Origin: JACKEQ01 sp041389565
Lineage (GTDB): Bacteria > Myxococcota_A > UBA796 > GCA-2862545
Length of the DNA stretch: 64,000 nucleotides
NCBI GenBank assembly: GCA_041389565.1
Contig: JAWKRP010000008.1
Span: 248,001-312,000 of the forward strand
Direction of reading: 5' to 3'
Position numbers and translations under genes: made by a program. The notes under the pieces were generated by a model that saw only the letters and a list, made by a program, of their open reading frames with translations, had not been told where the DNA came from and did no database searches. Below are positions 8,425 through 16,800 of the stretch, piece by piece; the first letter of the stretch is position 1, and each line of letters opens with the position of its first letter.

Positions 8425-8441
8425 GCCCTGCGGGTGCGGCC

Positions 8442-10700
8442 CTACGAGAGCAGGATCTTCTTCGGCTCGGGGAGTGGTGGGGTGGGGACCTCCTCCGTGA
8501 TCTCCCGCAGCCGCGTGCCGTTGTCGATGAATGGGAAGAAGCTCGGCGCGTCGCGGCGGAACGCCTCCGCATCGCGGAAGTAGTGCTCCTCCTGGATGAT
8601 GACCGGCGCCTGGTCGGAGTCCCACCGCCGCGTCTGGCTGTCGTGGATGACCCAGCCGCCCCACCAGCGCCGGTAGGACGTGCGCGCTTCGTACACGGTG
8701 TCGCCGATCCGCCGGACCTGACGGGCCAGGAGCGTGCCGCGCTCGCGCAGCAGCATGAGGTGCGCGGTGTGGTCGCTGTTGTGGGCGTACCGGCCGCGGC
8801 GGCCGAGCGCGAGGCCCTGCTCGGTGGTGTCGACGAACGGACCCGTGCCGCGGCTCTCCCAGCGGGACTGGAGGCGCGAGTGGGCGGGCGTGAGCCGGCT
8901 CGGGAGGGTGCGTGGGGGCATGAACAGGCCGGTCTGCTCGATGAGATCGGCCGTCCACTCCGCGCCGATGCGGTGGCGGAACCACGCGAGACCGCCGATG
9001 AACACCGTCTGGAGCTGCCAGCCCTGGGCCTCCCGCAGCCGCGCGAGGGAGCGCTGGGCGGCGGCCATCAGCAGGGAGTCGGGTGCGGCGAGCAGCGGGA
9101 GCGGCCCCCAGGCGACGCGGACCTGCATCTTCCACGCCTGGTAGGGGTCCCCGGACACCTGGGTCGCGACGGCCCGCGGCCGGCCCTCCGGCCCGAGGAA
9201 CTCGAGGTCCACCCCCTCGCCCTCCTGCAGGGTGATCTGGTTCTCGGGGGCGGCGAACCAGAACCGCCCACCCCCGGCGAGCTGGCCGACGCCGAACCCG
9301 ATGGAGTGCATGACGCGGCCGAGCACGCCCTTCACGATGGCCTCGCCCATGGTGAGCAGCCCGGAGAGGTCGAACACGAGCTCGCCCGTCGGGTCGCGGT
9401 ACCAGAGCGGCGGGCCGACCACGAGGGACGACTGGCCCGCGAACCCGGTGGGGTTGGTGCTGGGCACCGAGCCCACGCCCGCGATGAAGGCGCGGTTCGT
9501 GTACAGGGCCTCCACGAGTCGCGAGATCGTGCGGAACCGCGTCTGGCCGGCGACATCGCGCGCCGTGATGCGGATGACGGTGGACCCGAGCAGGCCCTCG
9601 AACAGGATCATGCTCGGGATCCGCGCGAGGTACCCGAGCAGCCCGCCGGTCTTGGCCTCGAGATCGGGCGCGAAGAAGCTGCCCCCGCCGGGACCCCCGG
9701 CCGCATGGCTCGACAGGACGGTCCAGTCGCCGTCGAACGCGACCATGCTGAACCGCCCAGGCACCACGACCGCCTGGTCGAACACCTCGAGGAAGTCGCG
9801 CAGCGCCCGGCGCTCCCACCAGTCCCGGATCGACTCGAGGTGGAGACGCTCCAGCATCCGGGTGGCCTGGGCGAACGCATAGCCGGGGATGCCTGCGTAC
9901 AGCGCGTTGTCGGCGGCCGTTCCGGCGGGGTAGACCGCGATGGACCGCAGGAACGGGTACAGGCCCTGGAACGCCTGGCCCTGCGAGGCGTCTGCGAGCC
10001 CGGCCATGTCGAAGCCCTGGGCGCGCAGCACGACGCGGTGGGGAAGGAGCGTGGCGTACACCGCCAGGCGCAGGCGGGCGTCGCCGACCGACATGCCGGC
10101 CTTGTTCGCGAGCGTCTCGGGGTGTGCGCCTCTGCGGACGGCGCGCTCGATGCGTCGGCGCACCACCCACAGCTGGTGGATGGTCTGCTCGGTGGGCGCG
10201 ATGCCGTCGCCCGTGGGGAGCGGGTCGTAGAACGTGCGCAGGCCGGGGTCGAGCTGGGCGCGCTCCTCGGGGGTCGGGGGCTCGGTGCGGATGCAGCCTT
10301 CGAGCGGCGTGACGAGCTCGGGATGGAACGCCCAGAATGCGGCGACCAGCACGTGGTGATCGAGGCTGCCGTCGCCCGAGAACACGAGCACGTCGAGCGG
10401 ACCCTCCTTCTGGCGCGCTTCGAGCAGGGCGTCGCGGATTGCGGTGACGGAAGCGACGCGGTCGGGCAGGGTCTCGACGATGCGCACGTCGTGCCCGCGC
10501 GCCACGAGCGCGTCGAACAGGCCGCGGGGGACCTTGTACATGCGGAGCGGGTGGCACACGGCGACGATGGTTCCGGGCGAGCGATCGGAGTGCATCGCGG
10601 CGCGGACGTACGATTCGATCAGGGCGGCAGGGCTGCCGGGCGGCGGGGCCGGAGCGCTGGCGAGCCCTCCCGGGGCCCGCGCGTCGTCGTTCGCTGACAT
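8442..10700 (-). CDS. Large protein with diacylglycerol-kinase-like catalytic domain
   Basis: A 752-residue protein. Residues 42-300 look like the DAGK/YegS lipid kinase catalytic fold: VAVCHPLRMYKVPRG at the start, the nucleotide-binding loop VFSGDGSLDHH (normally G-G-D-G-T), and a YPAGTAADNALYAGIP segment matching the G-T-x-N-D element. The rest, about 400 residues, is unrecognised and far longer than usual for YegS (about 300). No signal peptide. Probably phosphorylates a lipid or sphingoid-type alcohol (inference). The start has no Shine-Dalgarno site but has a -10 box TAGGAT 6 nt upstream, so the mRNA is probably leaderless. Confidence 0.65.
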   Translation of the reverse strand: MSANDDARAPGGLASAPAPPPGSPAALIESYVRAAMHSDRSPGTIVAVCHPLRMYKVPRGLFDALVARGHDVRIVETLPDRVASVTAIRDALLEARQKEGPLDVLVFSGDGSLDHHVLVAAFWAFHPELVTPLEGCIRTEPPTPEERAQLDPGLRTFYDPLPTGDGIAPTEQTIHQLWVVRRRIERAVRRGAHPETLANKAGMSVGDARLRLAVYATLLPHRVVLRAQGFDMAGLADASQGQAFQGLYPFLRSIAVYPAGTAADNALYAGIPGYAFAQATRMLERLHLESIRDWWERRALRDFLEVFDQAVVVPGRFSMVAFDGDWTVLSSHAAGGPGGGSFFAPDLEAKTGGLLGYLARIPSMILFEGLLGSTVIRITARDVAGQTRFRTISRLVEALYTNRAFIAGVGSVPSTNPTGFAGQSSLVVGPPLWYRDPTGELVFDLSGLLTMGEAIVKGVLGRVMHSIGFGVGQLAGGGRFWFAAPENQITLQEGEGVDLEFLGPEGRPRAVATQVSGDPYQAWKMQVRVAWGPLPLLAAPDSLLMAAAQRSLARLREAQGWQLQTVFIGGLAWFRHRIGAEWTADLIEQTGLFMPPRTLPSRLTPAHSRLQSRWESRGTGPFVDTTEQGLALGRRGRYAHNSDHTAHLMLLRERGTLLARQVRRIGDTVYEARTSYRRWWGGWVIHDSQTRRWDSDQAPVIIQEEHYFRDAEAFRRDAPSFFPFIDNGTRLREITEEVPTPPLPEPKKILLS

Positions 10701-10706
10701 CGCGAC

Positions 10707-10712
10707 ATCCTA
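10707..10712 (-). promoter_or_regulatory. -10 box TAGGAT for a probably leaderless mRNA
   Basis: On the minus strand TAGGAT is followed by GTCGCG and then the ATG at 10700, so transcription should start at the A of the start codon. Confidence 0.5.
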
Positions 10713-10736
10713 CCGCGAGGCCGGTCCCGTTCTTGG

Positions 10737-10742
10737 TAGCCT
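10737..10742 (+). promoter_or_regulatory. -10 box TAGCCT of the ABC exporter operon
   Basis: TAGCCT lies 21 nt before the ATG at 10764, with the purine-rich GGGGGGACAG between. It is divergent from the lipid-kinase-like gene promoter only 25 bp away. Confidence 0.4.
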
Positions 10743-10763
10743 CCCGAGTCCGGGGGGACAGCG

Positions 10764-11660
10764 ATGGGCGCCGAGACGGTGCGGCTCGACCACGTGACGC
10801 GGACGTTCGGCAGGCACGTCGCCGTGTCGTCGCTCGATCTCCGCCTCGAAGCCGGCCGGATCTACGGGCTGCTCGGCGCGAACGGCGCGGGGAAGTCGAC
10901 CACCACGAAGCTCGTGATGGGCCTGCTGATCCCCGACAGCGGCACGGTGACCCTGCTCGGCGCGCCGCCCGACGACGCGGGGAGATCGCGCATCGGGTAC
11001 GTGCCGGAGGTCCGCGCGCTGCCCGAGGATGCCCGCGTGTTCGACACGCTCGTGTTCTTCGCCCGGTTGCGCGGGGCCACGCGGAGCGACGCCCAGCGGT
11101 CGGCCCAGCACCAGCTCGACCAGCTCGACTTCCCCGAGAAGGCGAAGAGCCGCATCAAAGACCTGTCGAACGGGCAGCAGCAGAAGCTCCAGATCGCCAT
11201 CGCGCTCACGGGAGATCCCGCCCTGCTCGTGCTCGACGAGCCGCTCACCGCGCTCGACCCCACGCACCAGGAGCGCGCGCTCGGGCTGTTCCGCAACGCC
11301 GCACGGGCCGGGGCCACCGTGCTGCTCGCGACGCACCGGCTGTGGGAGGCCGAGGCGTTCATCGACCACGTCGTGCTGCTCTCCCAGGGCACGAAGCGCC
11401 TCGACCGTCCGCTGAAGGAGGCGCTCGCGGAGGCCTTCACGAACACATGGCGGGTGCGGGCCACCACCACCGGGTGGGTGCGCGGCGACGACGTGGTCGA
11501 CGTGCGGGAGGACGACGACGGCAGCGTGCTGGTGCAGCTGGCGCCGGGAGCCGACGCGGGTGCGCTGCTCAGGCGCGCCGCGAGCGCGGATGCGGGCCTG
11601 CAGAGCGTGGAGGCGGTGCTGCCGAACCTGCAGGACCTGTTCTTGAAGCTCGTCCGCTGA
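10764..11660 (+). CDS. ABC transporter ATP-binding protein
   Basis: A 298-residue ATPase. It has Walker A GANGAGKST at 38-46, a signature LSNGQQQ (a variant of LSGGQ) near 133, Walker B LLVLDEP near 153 and the H-loop His in LLATHR. The C-terminal 80 residues form an extension as in DrrA/CcmA-type exporters. It overlaps the first permease as TGATG and so shares its operon. It powers export of an unknown substrate by the two membrane proteins encoded next. Confidence 0.93.
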   Translation: MGAETVRLDHVTRTFGRHVAVSSLDLRLEAGRIYGLLGANGAGKSTTTKLVMGLLIPDSGTVTLLGAPPDDAGRSRIGYVPEVRALPEDARVFDTLVFFARLRGATRSDAQRSAQHQLDQLDFPEKAKSRIKDLSNGQQQKLQIAIALTGDPALLVLDEPLTALDPTHQERALGLFRNAARAGATVLLATHRLWEAEAFIDHVVLLSQGTKRLDRPLKEALAEAFTNTWRVRATTTGWVRGDDVVDVREDDDGSVLVQLAPGADAGALLRRAASADAGLQSVEAVLPNLQDLFLKLVR

Positions 11661-12706
11661 TGCGCGCGCTCCTCCTCATCCTGGAGTTCGAGTTCCTCCG
11701 GGTGCTCCGGCAGCTGCTCCCGCTCGTCGCGAGCGTGCTGCTGCTGTTCTGCGTGCTGTGCGGGGGCGCGCTGACCGTGCGTCTGCTCGCGCCCGACCTG
11801 CGCGGTGCGCCGGTGTGGGTGGTCGTGCGCGACGCGGAGCTGGCCGACCGCATCCAGCCGCTCGCGAGGTCCCAGCGGGTGCGCCGGGTGGAGCTGGTCG
11901 ACGTGCTCCCGGACGACGCGCGCGGCGTGATCATCGAGGTGCCCGACGATCCGGTGCACGAGGCCTGGTCGATCGACGCCCCCACCCGCGAAGAGGCCGA
12001 CCGGGTCGAGCCCTTCGTGCGGTTCGCCCAGGAGCACCTGCGGCGCGAAGCGGCCCTGACGGAAGCTCAGCAGGCCACCCTCGTCGACCGCGGGAAGAGC
12101 CTGCGCCGCGTCAGTGATCGCCTGCGCGACCGGCTCGGCGAGTACTGGACGTTCTACGGCACGGTGTTCCTGTGGATGTGGGTGGGCGGGATGTCGCAGG
12201 GGCTCGGCTACGAGATCTCGGCGTACCGCGACGACGGGCTGTTCGGGCTGCTCCGCATCGGCACGCCAGCGTCGGTGATCTGGCTGGCCGCGATCGTCCA
12301 GCGGGCCGTGCTGCTGCTGCTGAGCCAGGCGGGTCTGCTCCTGCTCATCGCGCTGCTCGTCGGTCCGAAGACCTTCCTCGTGATGTTCCTGCTGCTCGGC
12401 ACGGGCGTGGCGGTCGGGAGCTTCCTCGGGAGCTTCGGTCGCGACCTCGGGACCGCCCGCCGGAACCTCGGGCTGGTGTCGTTCCTGTACGGCCCGGTGG
12501 GGCTGATGCTGTTCGTCGCTCCGGCGTGGGCGCACGGCTGGCTCGTGTGGGTGCCGGTCGTCGGGCTCGCGTTCCTGCCGGATGCCGGTCCCGTGGCCTG
12601 GCTCGCGCACACGGTCCTGACGGTCGTGGGCCTGCGGATGGGCGTGTGGGCGCACAGCCAGCCGGAGCCGCTGGGCTCGGCCATCGCGCGGTGGAGGCGC
12701 CGGTGA
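11660..12706 (+). CDS. ABC transporter permease, ABC-2 type
   Basis: A 348-residue membrane protein. One N-terminal transmembrane helix (residues 5-40) is followed by an extracytoplasmic domain of about 110 residues (PVWVVVRDAELADRI onward), then five to six hydrophobic helices from about residue 155. This is the ABC-2/NatB-like layout. The start ATG shares its A with the upstream TGA. It is the first of two dissimilar permease subunits. Confidence 0.85.
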   Translation: MRALLLILEFEFLRVLRQLLPLVASVLLLFCVLCGGALTVRLLAPDLRGAPVWVVVRDAELADRIQPLARSQRVRRVELVDVLPDDARGVIIEVPDDPVHEAWSIDAPTREEADRVEPFVRFAQEHLRREAALTEAQQATLVDRGKSLRRVSDRLRDRLGEYWTFYGTVFLWMWVGGMSQGLGYEISAYRDDGLFGLLRIGTPASVIWLAAIVQRAVLLLLSQAGLLLLIALLVGPKTFLVMFLLLGTGVAVGSFLGSFGRDLGTARRNLGLVSFLYGPVGLMLFVAPAWAHGWLVWVPVVGLAFLPDAGPVAWLAHTVLTVVGLRMGVWAHSQPEPLGSAIARWRRR

Positions 12707-13833
12707 GCGCGCTCGGCACGGCCCTGCGGGTCGCAGGATTCCGGCTGTCGATGGAGTCGTGGTGGCTGTCCGTCGTGGTGGGCACGCTGCCGGTGGTCGG
12801 TCCGGCGCTGTTCCTGCTGCAGCAGGAGATGTGGTTCGATGCGCTGCGGTCCGAGCTCGAGACCGAGGTGCGCGTCGTCGTCGAAGACGATGCCCTGCGG
12901 GCGCACCTCGAAGCGCTGCTCGCCGAGAACGCGGACGCCCTGTCGGACGACTTCGCGGTTCGCGTCGCTGCGGAGGCCAGCGGGCGGGCCCCAGGCGAGG
13001 TGCTCGTGCGGGTGCCGCGCGACGTGTTCGAGGGCGCGGGGTTCTCGGTGGACGGGGACTCCCTGTCCGTCGAGCCCGTGCGGGTGGCCGTGGGCGAGTG
13101 GTTGCTGCACGAGTGGGCCGATGCGGTGCTCGGTCCCACACCCGAGGTGCGGGTGGCGGTCGAGGTCGAGCCCGAGCCGTCCGACCTCGAGGAAGCCGCG
13201 GAGGAAGCGGGCGCGATGGCGAACCTCGGCACCTTCGCGCTGATGCTGAGCCTCGTGATGGGGCTGGCGCACGGCGTGCAGCTCGCGACGGACGCCGCGC
13301 GGGGCTCGGTGCGCACCATGGTGCTGGCCGCAGGCCGTCGTCCCGTGCTGCTCGGGTTGATCGGCGGGTCCGTCGCGTGGGACCTCGCGGGCCGTGTGCC
13401 GGGACTGGCGGTGCTGCTCGCGCTGTACGTCTGGCTCGGCGCGTCCGCGGGTGTGGGTGTCGCGGAGGCGGTCCAGATCGCCGTGCTCACGGGCCTGTGT
13501 GCGCTGGCGATGGCGTCGATGCTGTGCGCCGTCGCGGTGTCGGCGCGCCTCGTCGACGACCTGCCTCCAGCGGTCCGGACGTGGATGCAGATGCCGGTGA
13601 CGATGGTGGCGGCGGGCGGCGCGATGGCGGCGCTGATGTCGCCGTCCGCGGTCGCTCCGGTCCCGGCCATCGGGCTGTTCGGGGTGTGGGCGCTGGTCCT
13701 CGAGGGCGACCCGTGGGCGGCACCGCTGGTGGGGCTCCAGGTGGTGTGGTCTGCGCTGCTGCTGGAGGCGGCGGTGCGGATCTGCGGGCGGGAGGAGTCG
13801 CCGTTCTCGAGGTTCTGGGCTCGGTTCCGCTGA
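12703..13833 (+). CDS. Second ABC transporter permease, GTG start
   Basis: A 376-residue membrane protein with the same plan as its neighbour: an N-terminal helix, an acidic extracytoplasmic domain (residues 40-165) and then about six transmembrane helices. The GTG at 12703 overlaps the previous stop as GTGA and has GGAGG 5 nt upstream. It probably pairs with 11660-12706 as a heterodimer driven by the ATPase. Confidence 0.82.
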   Translation: MSALGTALRVAGFRLSMESWWLSVVVGTLPVVGPALFLLQQEMWFDALRSELETEVRVVVEDDALRAHLEALLAENADALSDDFAVRVAAEASGRAPGEVLVRVPRDVFEGAGFSVDGDSLSVEPVRVAVGEWLLHEWADAVLGPTPEVRVAVEVEPEPSDLEEAAEEAGAMANLGTFALMLSLVMGLAHGVQLATDAARGSVRTMVLAAGRRPVLLGLIGGSVAWDLAGRVPGLAVLLALYVWLGASAGVGVAEAVQIAVLTGLCALAMASMLCAVAVSARLVDDLPPAVRTWMQMPVTMVAAGGAMAALMSPSAVAPVPAIGLFGVWALVLEGDPWAAPLVGLQVVWSALLLEAAVRICGREESPFSRFWARFR

Positions 13834-13916
13834 CGACCGGTGCAACGGGGGCGTCGGGGCGGGCCTCCGGACTTTCAGGTCGGCTTTCGCCCCGTCTGCA
13901 CGGGCCGGATGCGGGG

Positions 13917-13922
13917 TACCCT
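13917..13922 (+). promoter_or_regulatory. -10 box TACCCT
   Basis: TACCCT is 21 nt before the ATG of the lipoprotein at 13944, with AGGAGG between. The spacing matches other promoters in this window. Confidence 0.35.
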
Positions 13923-13943
13923 CGCTCCAGGAGGTCCCGTTCC

Positions 13944-14330
13944 ATGTCCACCCGCTCCACGCATCCCGCCCGTTCCCTGGCACTCCTGGCCCTCACGGCC
14001 CTCGGCATCGGCGCGCTCGCGGCCTGCAGCGGCGGCGACGATCCGTACCACTGCGACTTCGTGGCGACGGGCGAGGAAGACCGGTGCCAGGAGCGCACCC
14101 TCCAGGTCCCCGATCCCGCGGGCGTGACGCGCTCGGGGTACGAGACGCTGTGCAACACGAGCGGGGGGGCCTACGGCGACGGACCGTGTCCGGAGGCCGG
14201 GCGGGTGCTCGGGTGCGACATCACGTCGACGGGCTCGGGAGAGCAGGTCGTGGACTGGTACTACGCGCCGGAGACGGTGGCTTCGGTGGAGGAGACCTGC
14301 GCCGACGAGGGGGATGTCGTCCAGCCGTGA
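13944..14330 (+). CDS. Small cysteine-containing lipoprotein
   Basis: A 128-residue protein with a full-length lipoprotein signal (STHPARSLALLALTALGIGA, lipobox LAAC with Cys at about 26). Six further Cys are spaced as in a small disulfide-stabilised extracytoplasmic domain. AGGAGG lies 9 nt before the ATG. No family recognised. Confidence 0.75.
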   Translation: MSTRSTHPARSLALLALTALGIGALAACSGGDDPYHCDFVATGEEDRCQERTLQVPDPAGVTRSGYETLCNTSGGAYGDGPCPEAGRVLGCDITSTGSGEQVVDWYYAPETVASVEETCADEGDVVQP

Positions 14331-14394
14331 CAGCGGGTCGCGCATGGATGGCTCGAAACTCACTGGATACCCAACAACGCGTCGGGCACTACCT

Positions 14395-14435
14395 CCACCA
14401 CGGAGGCACTGAGCGCCACGGAGAAGGCACGGAGG
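14395..14435. repeat. Left 41-bp inverted repeat of GxxExxY element
   Basis: Forty-one bases made of CACGGAG-type words. The reverse complement of 14643-14683 matches it at 32 of 41 positions by direct alignment. The repeats bracket the GxxExxY pseudogene symmetrically. Confidence 0.75.
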
Positions 14436-14440
14436 ACGGG

Positions 14441-14631
14441 ATGGCCCTGCACGACGAAGCCCTCACCGAGGCCATCATCGGCTCGGCGATCTCAAGGCCG
14501 TGGAACAGATCACGCCGATCCACGAGGCCCAGTTGTTGACCTACCTGCGCCTTTCGGGGTGCAAGTCCGGCCTCCTGCTGAACTTCAAGGTGAAGCTCCT
14601 ACAAAATGGCATCACCCGTCGGGTCTTGTAG
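14441..14631 (+). pseudogene. GxxExxY family protein, internally deleted and frameshifted
   Basis: From ATG 14441 the frame reads MALHDEALTEAIIGSA, the N terminus of GxxExxY proteins. At about 14490 it jumps two bases into another frame that reads LKAVEQITPIHEAQLLTYLR and on to ITRRVL-stop at 14631, the family C terminus. The middle of the protein, including the G-x-x-E-x-x-Y motif and most of the PD-(D/E)XK-like core, is missing (roughly 60 residues judged against the family as remembered). The gene is therefore dead. The reading of both ends is direct; family identity is from memory. Confidence 0.82.
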
Positions 14632-14642
14632 GGCACTCACAG

Positions 14643-14683
14643 CCTCCGTGCGACCTCCGTGGCTCTTCGTATCTCAGTGGTGG
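14643..14683. repeat. Right 41-bp inverted repeat of GxxExxY element
   Basis: Mirror partner of 14395-14435: the first seven and last nine aligned bases are identical, as is a central GCCACGGAG word. It lies 11 bp after the pseudogene stop. Confidence 0.75.
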
Positions 14684-14738
14684 ATGGGCGCTCCGCTCGG
14701 GACGGGGTCCCGCGGCCCTGTCACGAGTCAGTCGCCGG

Positions 14739-14879
14739 CGAGCTCTTCGAGGACCGCGCGGCCGGTGAGGCGCGCGCAGCCGAGGCCATCGGGGAAGTAG
14801 CCCCCTGGGAGGCCCGTGAGATCGTGGGCTTCGAGGGACTGGAGGATGACGTCGAGCTGGTCGCCGCGCGGACCGGCGC
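14739..14879 (-). pseudogene. Duplicated 3' fragment of the SGNH-like gene
   Basis: These 141 bp match 16053-16193 with only about six mismatches. On the minus strand they keep the open frame GDQLDVILQSLEAHDL through GRAVLEEL, the C terminus of the SGNH-like protein, and end in a nearby stop. No upstream coding portion is present, so it is a detached gene fragment from recent segmental duplication. Confidence 0.85.
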
Positions 14880-14945
14880 TGTTGGGGCTTCTGTGGTGGA
14901 TCGGGCGCTGGGAACCGGGGCGCTGCGGGGGTGTCCGTCGGTGGC

Positions 14946-15809
14946 ATGACTTCTTCCCTGGCATCGTTGTGGGCCATGTTCGGTTCGGTGGCGATGGCGT
15001 CGTCGCCGTCGGGTCCCACCCTGCTGCCGTCCAGCGGGCGGAGCCCGAGCGATGCACCCGGACTGGCCGCCCTCTACGACGTGTTCTCGCGCGCCGCCCT
15101 CGAAGACGGGGTGTTCGTCGGCGGAGAGCTGGACCTGCGGCGCGCGCGGGAGGCCCGCGTGGATGTGGCCGGGGAGGACGCATCGGCCGACCTCGTCGAG
15201 GCCATCGCGCAGTGGAACGCGTCGGTGAGCTGCGGACGGATGGTGCTGGAGCCGCGGCCGTACGGGTTCGACACCCGGGTGCTCGACGTGACGGTCGGAG
15301 AGGCGTGTGTGGAGGTCGGGGCGGAGGGCTTCGTGCATCCTCTGGACCGCCCCGTCCGGATCCCCGAGATGACCTTCGGGGGCCGCGTGCTCGAGCTCCC
15401 CCGCGCGATGTGGTCGCTGCAGACGTGGCTCGAGGCCTCCGACGTCCCGGTGGGTGTCGCTTTCCTCCTGGGGACGACGATCGCGGTGGACTCGGGGGAG
15501 TCGACGACCGTTCGCGAGCTGATGGCCCGCGCGGAGCCTCCGGTGGGGTTCACGCCGGTGTGGCGGATGCGGTGGACGGACGGTCCGGCGGTCCAGGTGG
15601 AGTACCGGGCGCTGGAGCGCATCCACCCGGAGCGGTGGCCGCCCCCGCCCCGTCCGACGCTTCGGTTCGGCGGAGAAGAACCTTCCGAGGTGCAGAAGGT
15701 GTCGCAGGAGGAGGGGAGGAGGGCCTTCGAGCGGTTGGCGAATGGCGAGCCGCTCGCGCCCTCGGAGCGGTGGATCGTCGACGGCACGCCGGTGGAGATG
15801 GGCGACTGA
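14946..15809 (+). CDS. Exported protein of unknown function
   Basis: A 287-residue protein starting at MTSSLASLWAMFGSVAMASS, a plausible signal peptide. The body is rich in Val/Glu/Arg with one Cys pair (VSCGRM, GEACVEV) and beta-type periodicity. A Pro/Arg patch (WPPPPRP) precedes a short helical C terminus. No family recognised. It sits alone inside the scar region, flanked by gene fragments, so acquisition with that region is possible. Coding is supported by length and codon bias, not by homology. Confidence 0.55.
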   Translation: MTSSLASLWAMFGSVAMASSPSGPTLLPSSGRSPSDAPGLAALYDVFSRAALEDGVFVGGELDLRRAREARVDVAGEDASADLVEAIAQWNASVSCGRMVLEPRPYGFDTRVLDVTVGEACVEVGAEGFVHPLDRPVRIPEMTFGGRVLELPRAMWSLQTWLEASDVPVGVAFLLGTTIAVDSGESTTVRELMARAEPPVGFTPVWRMRWTDGPAVQVEYRALERIHPERWPPPPRPTLRFGGEEPSEVQKVSQEEGRRAFERLANGEPLAPSERWIVDGTPVEMGD

Positions 15810-16041
<232 letters not shown>

Positions 16042-16800
16042 TCAGGGGGGAACGAGCTCTTCGAGGACGGCGCGGCCGGTGAGCCGCGCGCAGCCGAGGC
16101 CGTCGGGGAAGTAGCCCCCCGGGAGGCCCGTGAGATCGTGGGCTTCGAGGGACTGGAGGATGACGTCGAGCTGGTCGCCGCGGGGACCGGCGCGCCAGGA
16201 CTCCAGGGCGGTGGCGGGGAGGGGCAGGACCACCGCGTGGACGTCGATGCCCTGCGCACGGGCCTCGTGGAGCACGGACCGGACGGCGCGCAGACCGTCG
16301 GGGTCGGCCCAGTGGGTGCCCATGTCGGCCCCCCATGAGGCGGGGTCGTACCGGGTGATGGCAGGCCGCTCGAACAGGCGCGGTACGGACAGCCATCGGT
16401 CGAGGACCCCGTACACACGGGCCGCAACCCCACCGACCGCGTAGCGGGACCGGCGCAGGCGGTCTGGATCGGGGGTGCCGTCGCGCTCGTACAGCAGCTG
16501 CTCGGGATCGACGGCCGCCACGAGGACCGCAGGCGGCGACACGTCGAGCGCGAACCGGACCTGGGCGACCAGCGCGCGCCAGTCGGTGTCGCGCCGGGCG
16601 AGGTTCACGACGTGGTCTTCGGGGAGCTCGCCCCAGGCCCGCGGCAGGCAGTGCTCGGCGCGGCCTCCGACGATGGCGACCGTCGGGCGGTCGAGCACGT
16701 ACTGGTGAGGGGGGCTCGGAGGGGTGCCGAGCCAGGCGTGCAGGCCCGCGACGGCGGCCAGGGGCAGGACGGCAGCGAGCCCGCCGACCGCCCACCTCAT
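16042..16800 (-). CDS. SGNH-hydrolase-like membrane-anchored protein, catalytic residues apparently missing
   Basis: A 252-residue protein. A signal anchor (WAVGGLAAVLPLAAVAGL) is followed by an AlgJ/DltD-like fold: a first strand VAIVGGRAEH, a VLVAAVDPEQ block and a terminal FPDGLGCARLTGRAV block where families of this type carry D-x-x-H. The nucleophile Ser and the block-V His are not where expected, so it may be inactive or very divergent. It is last in the operon with MBOAT and CaiB genes and is coupled by ATGA. It likely acts outside the membrane in O-acylation of a polymer (inference). Confidence 0.6.
   Translation of the reverse strand: MRWAVGGLAAVLPLAAVAGLHAWLGTPPSPPHQYVLDRPTVAIVGGRAEHCLPRAWGELPEDHVVNLARRDTDWRALVAQVRFALDVSPPAVLVAAVDPEQLLYERDGTPDPDRLRRSRYAVGGVAARVYGVLDRWLSVPRLFERPAITRYDPASWGADMGTHWADPDGLRAVRSVLHEARAQGIDVHAVVLPLPATALESWRAGPRGDQLDVILQSLEAHDLTGLPGGYFPDGLGCARLTGRAVLEELVPP
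16053..16193. repeat. Source copy of the 141-bp duplication
   Basis: The 3' end of the SGNH-like gene, repeated in the same orientation at 14739-14879 at about 96 percent identity by eye. Confidence 0.85.

Noticed and set aside
7036..10557. A 1173-codon open frame on the minus strand
   Set aside because: It is a high-GC shadow of the lipid-kinase-like, epimerase and LysR genes; composition is Arg/Pro-rich with no domain and it crosses the operator region.
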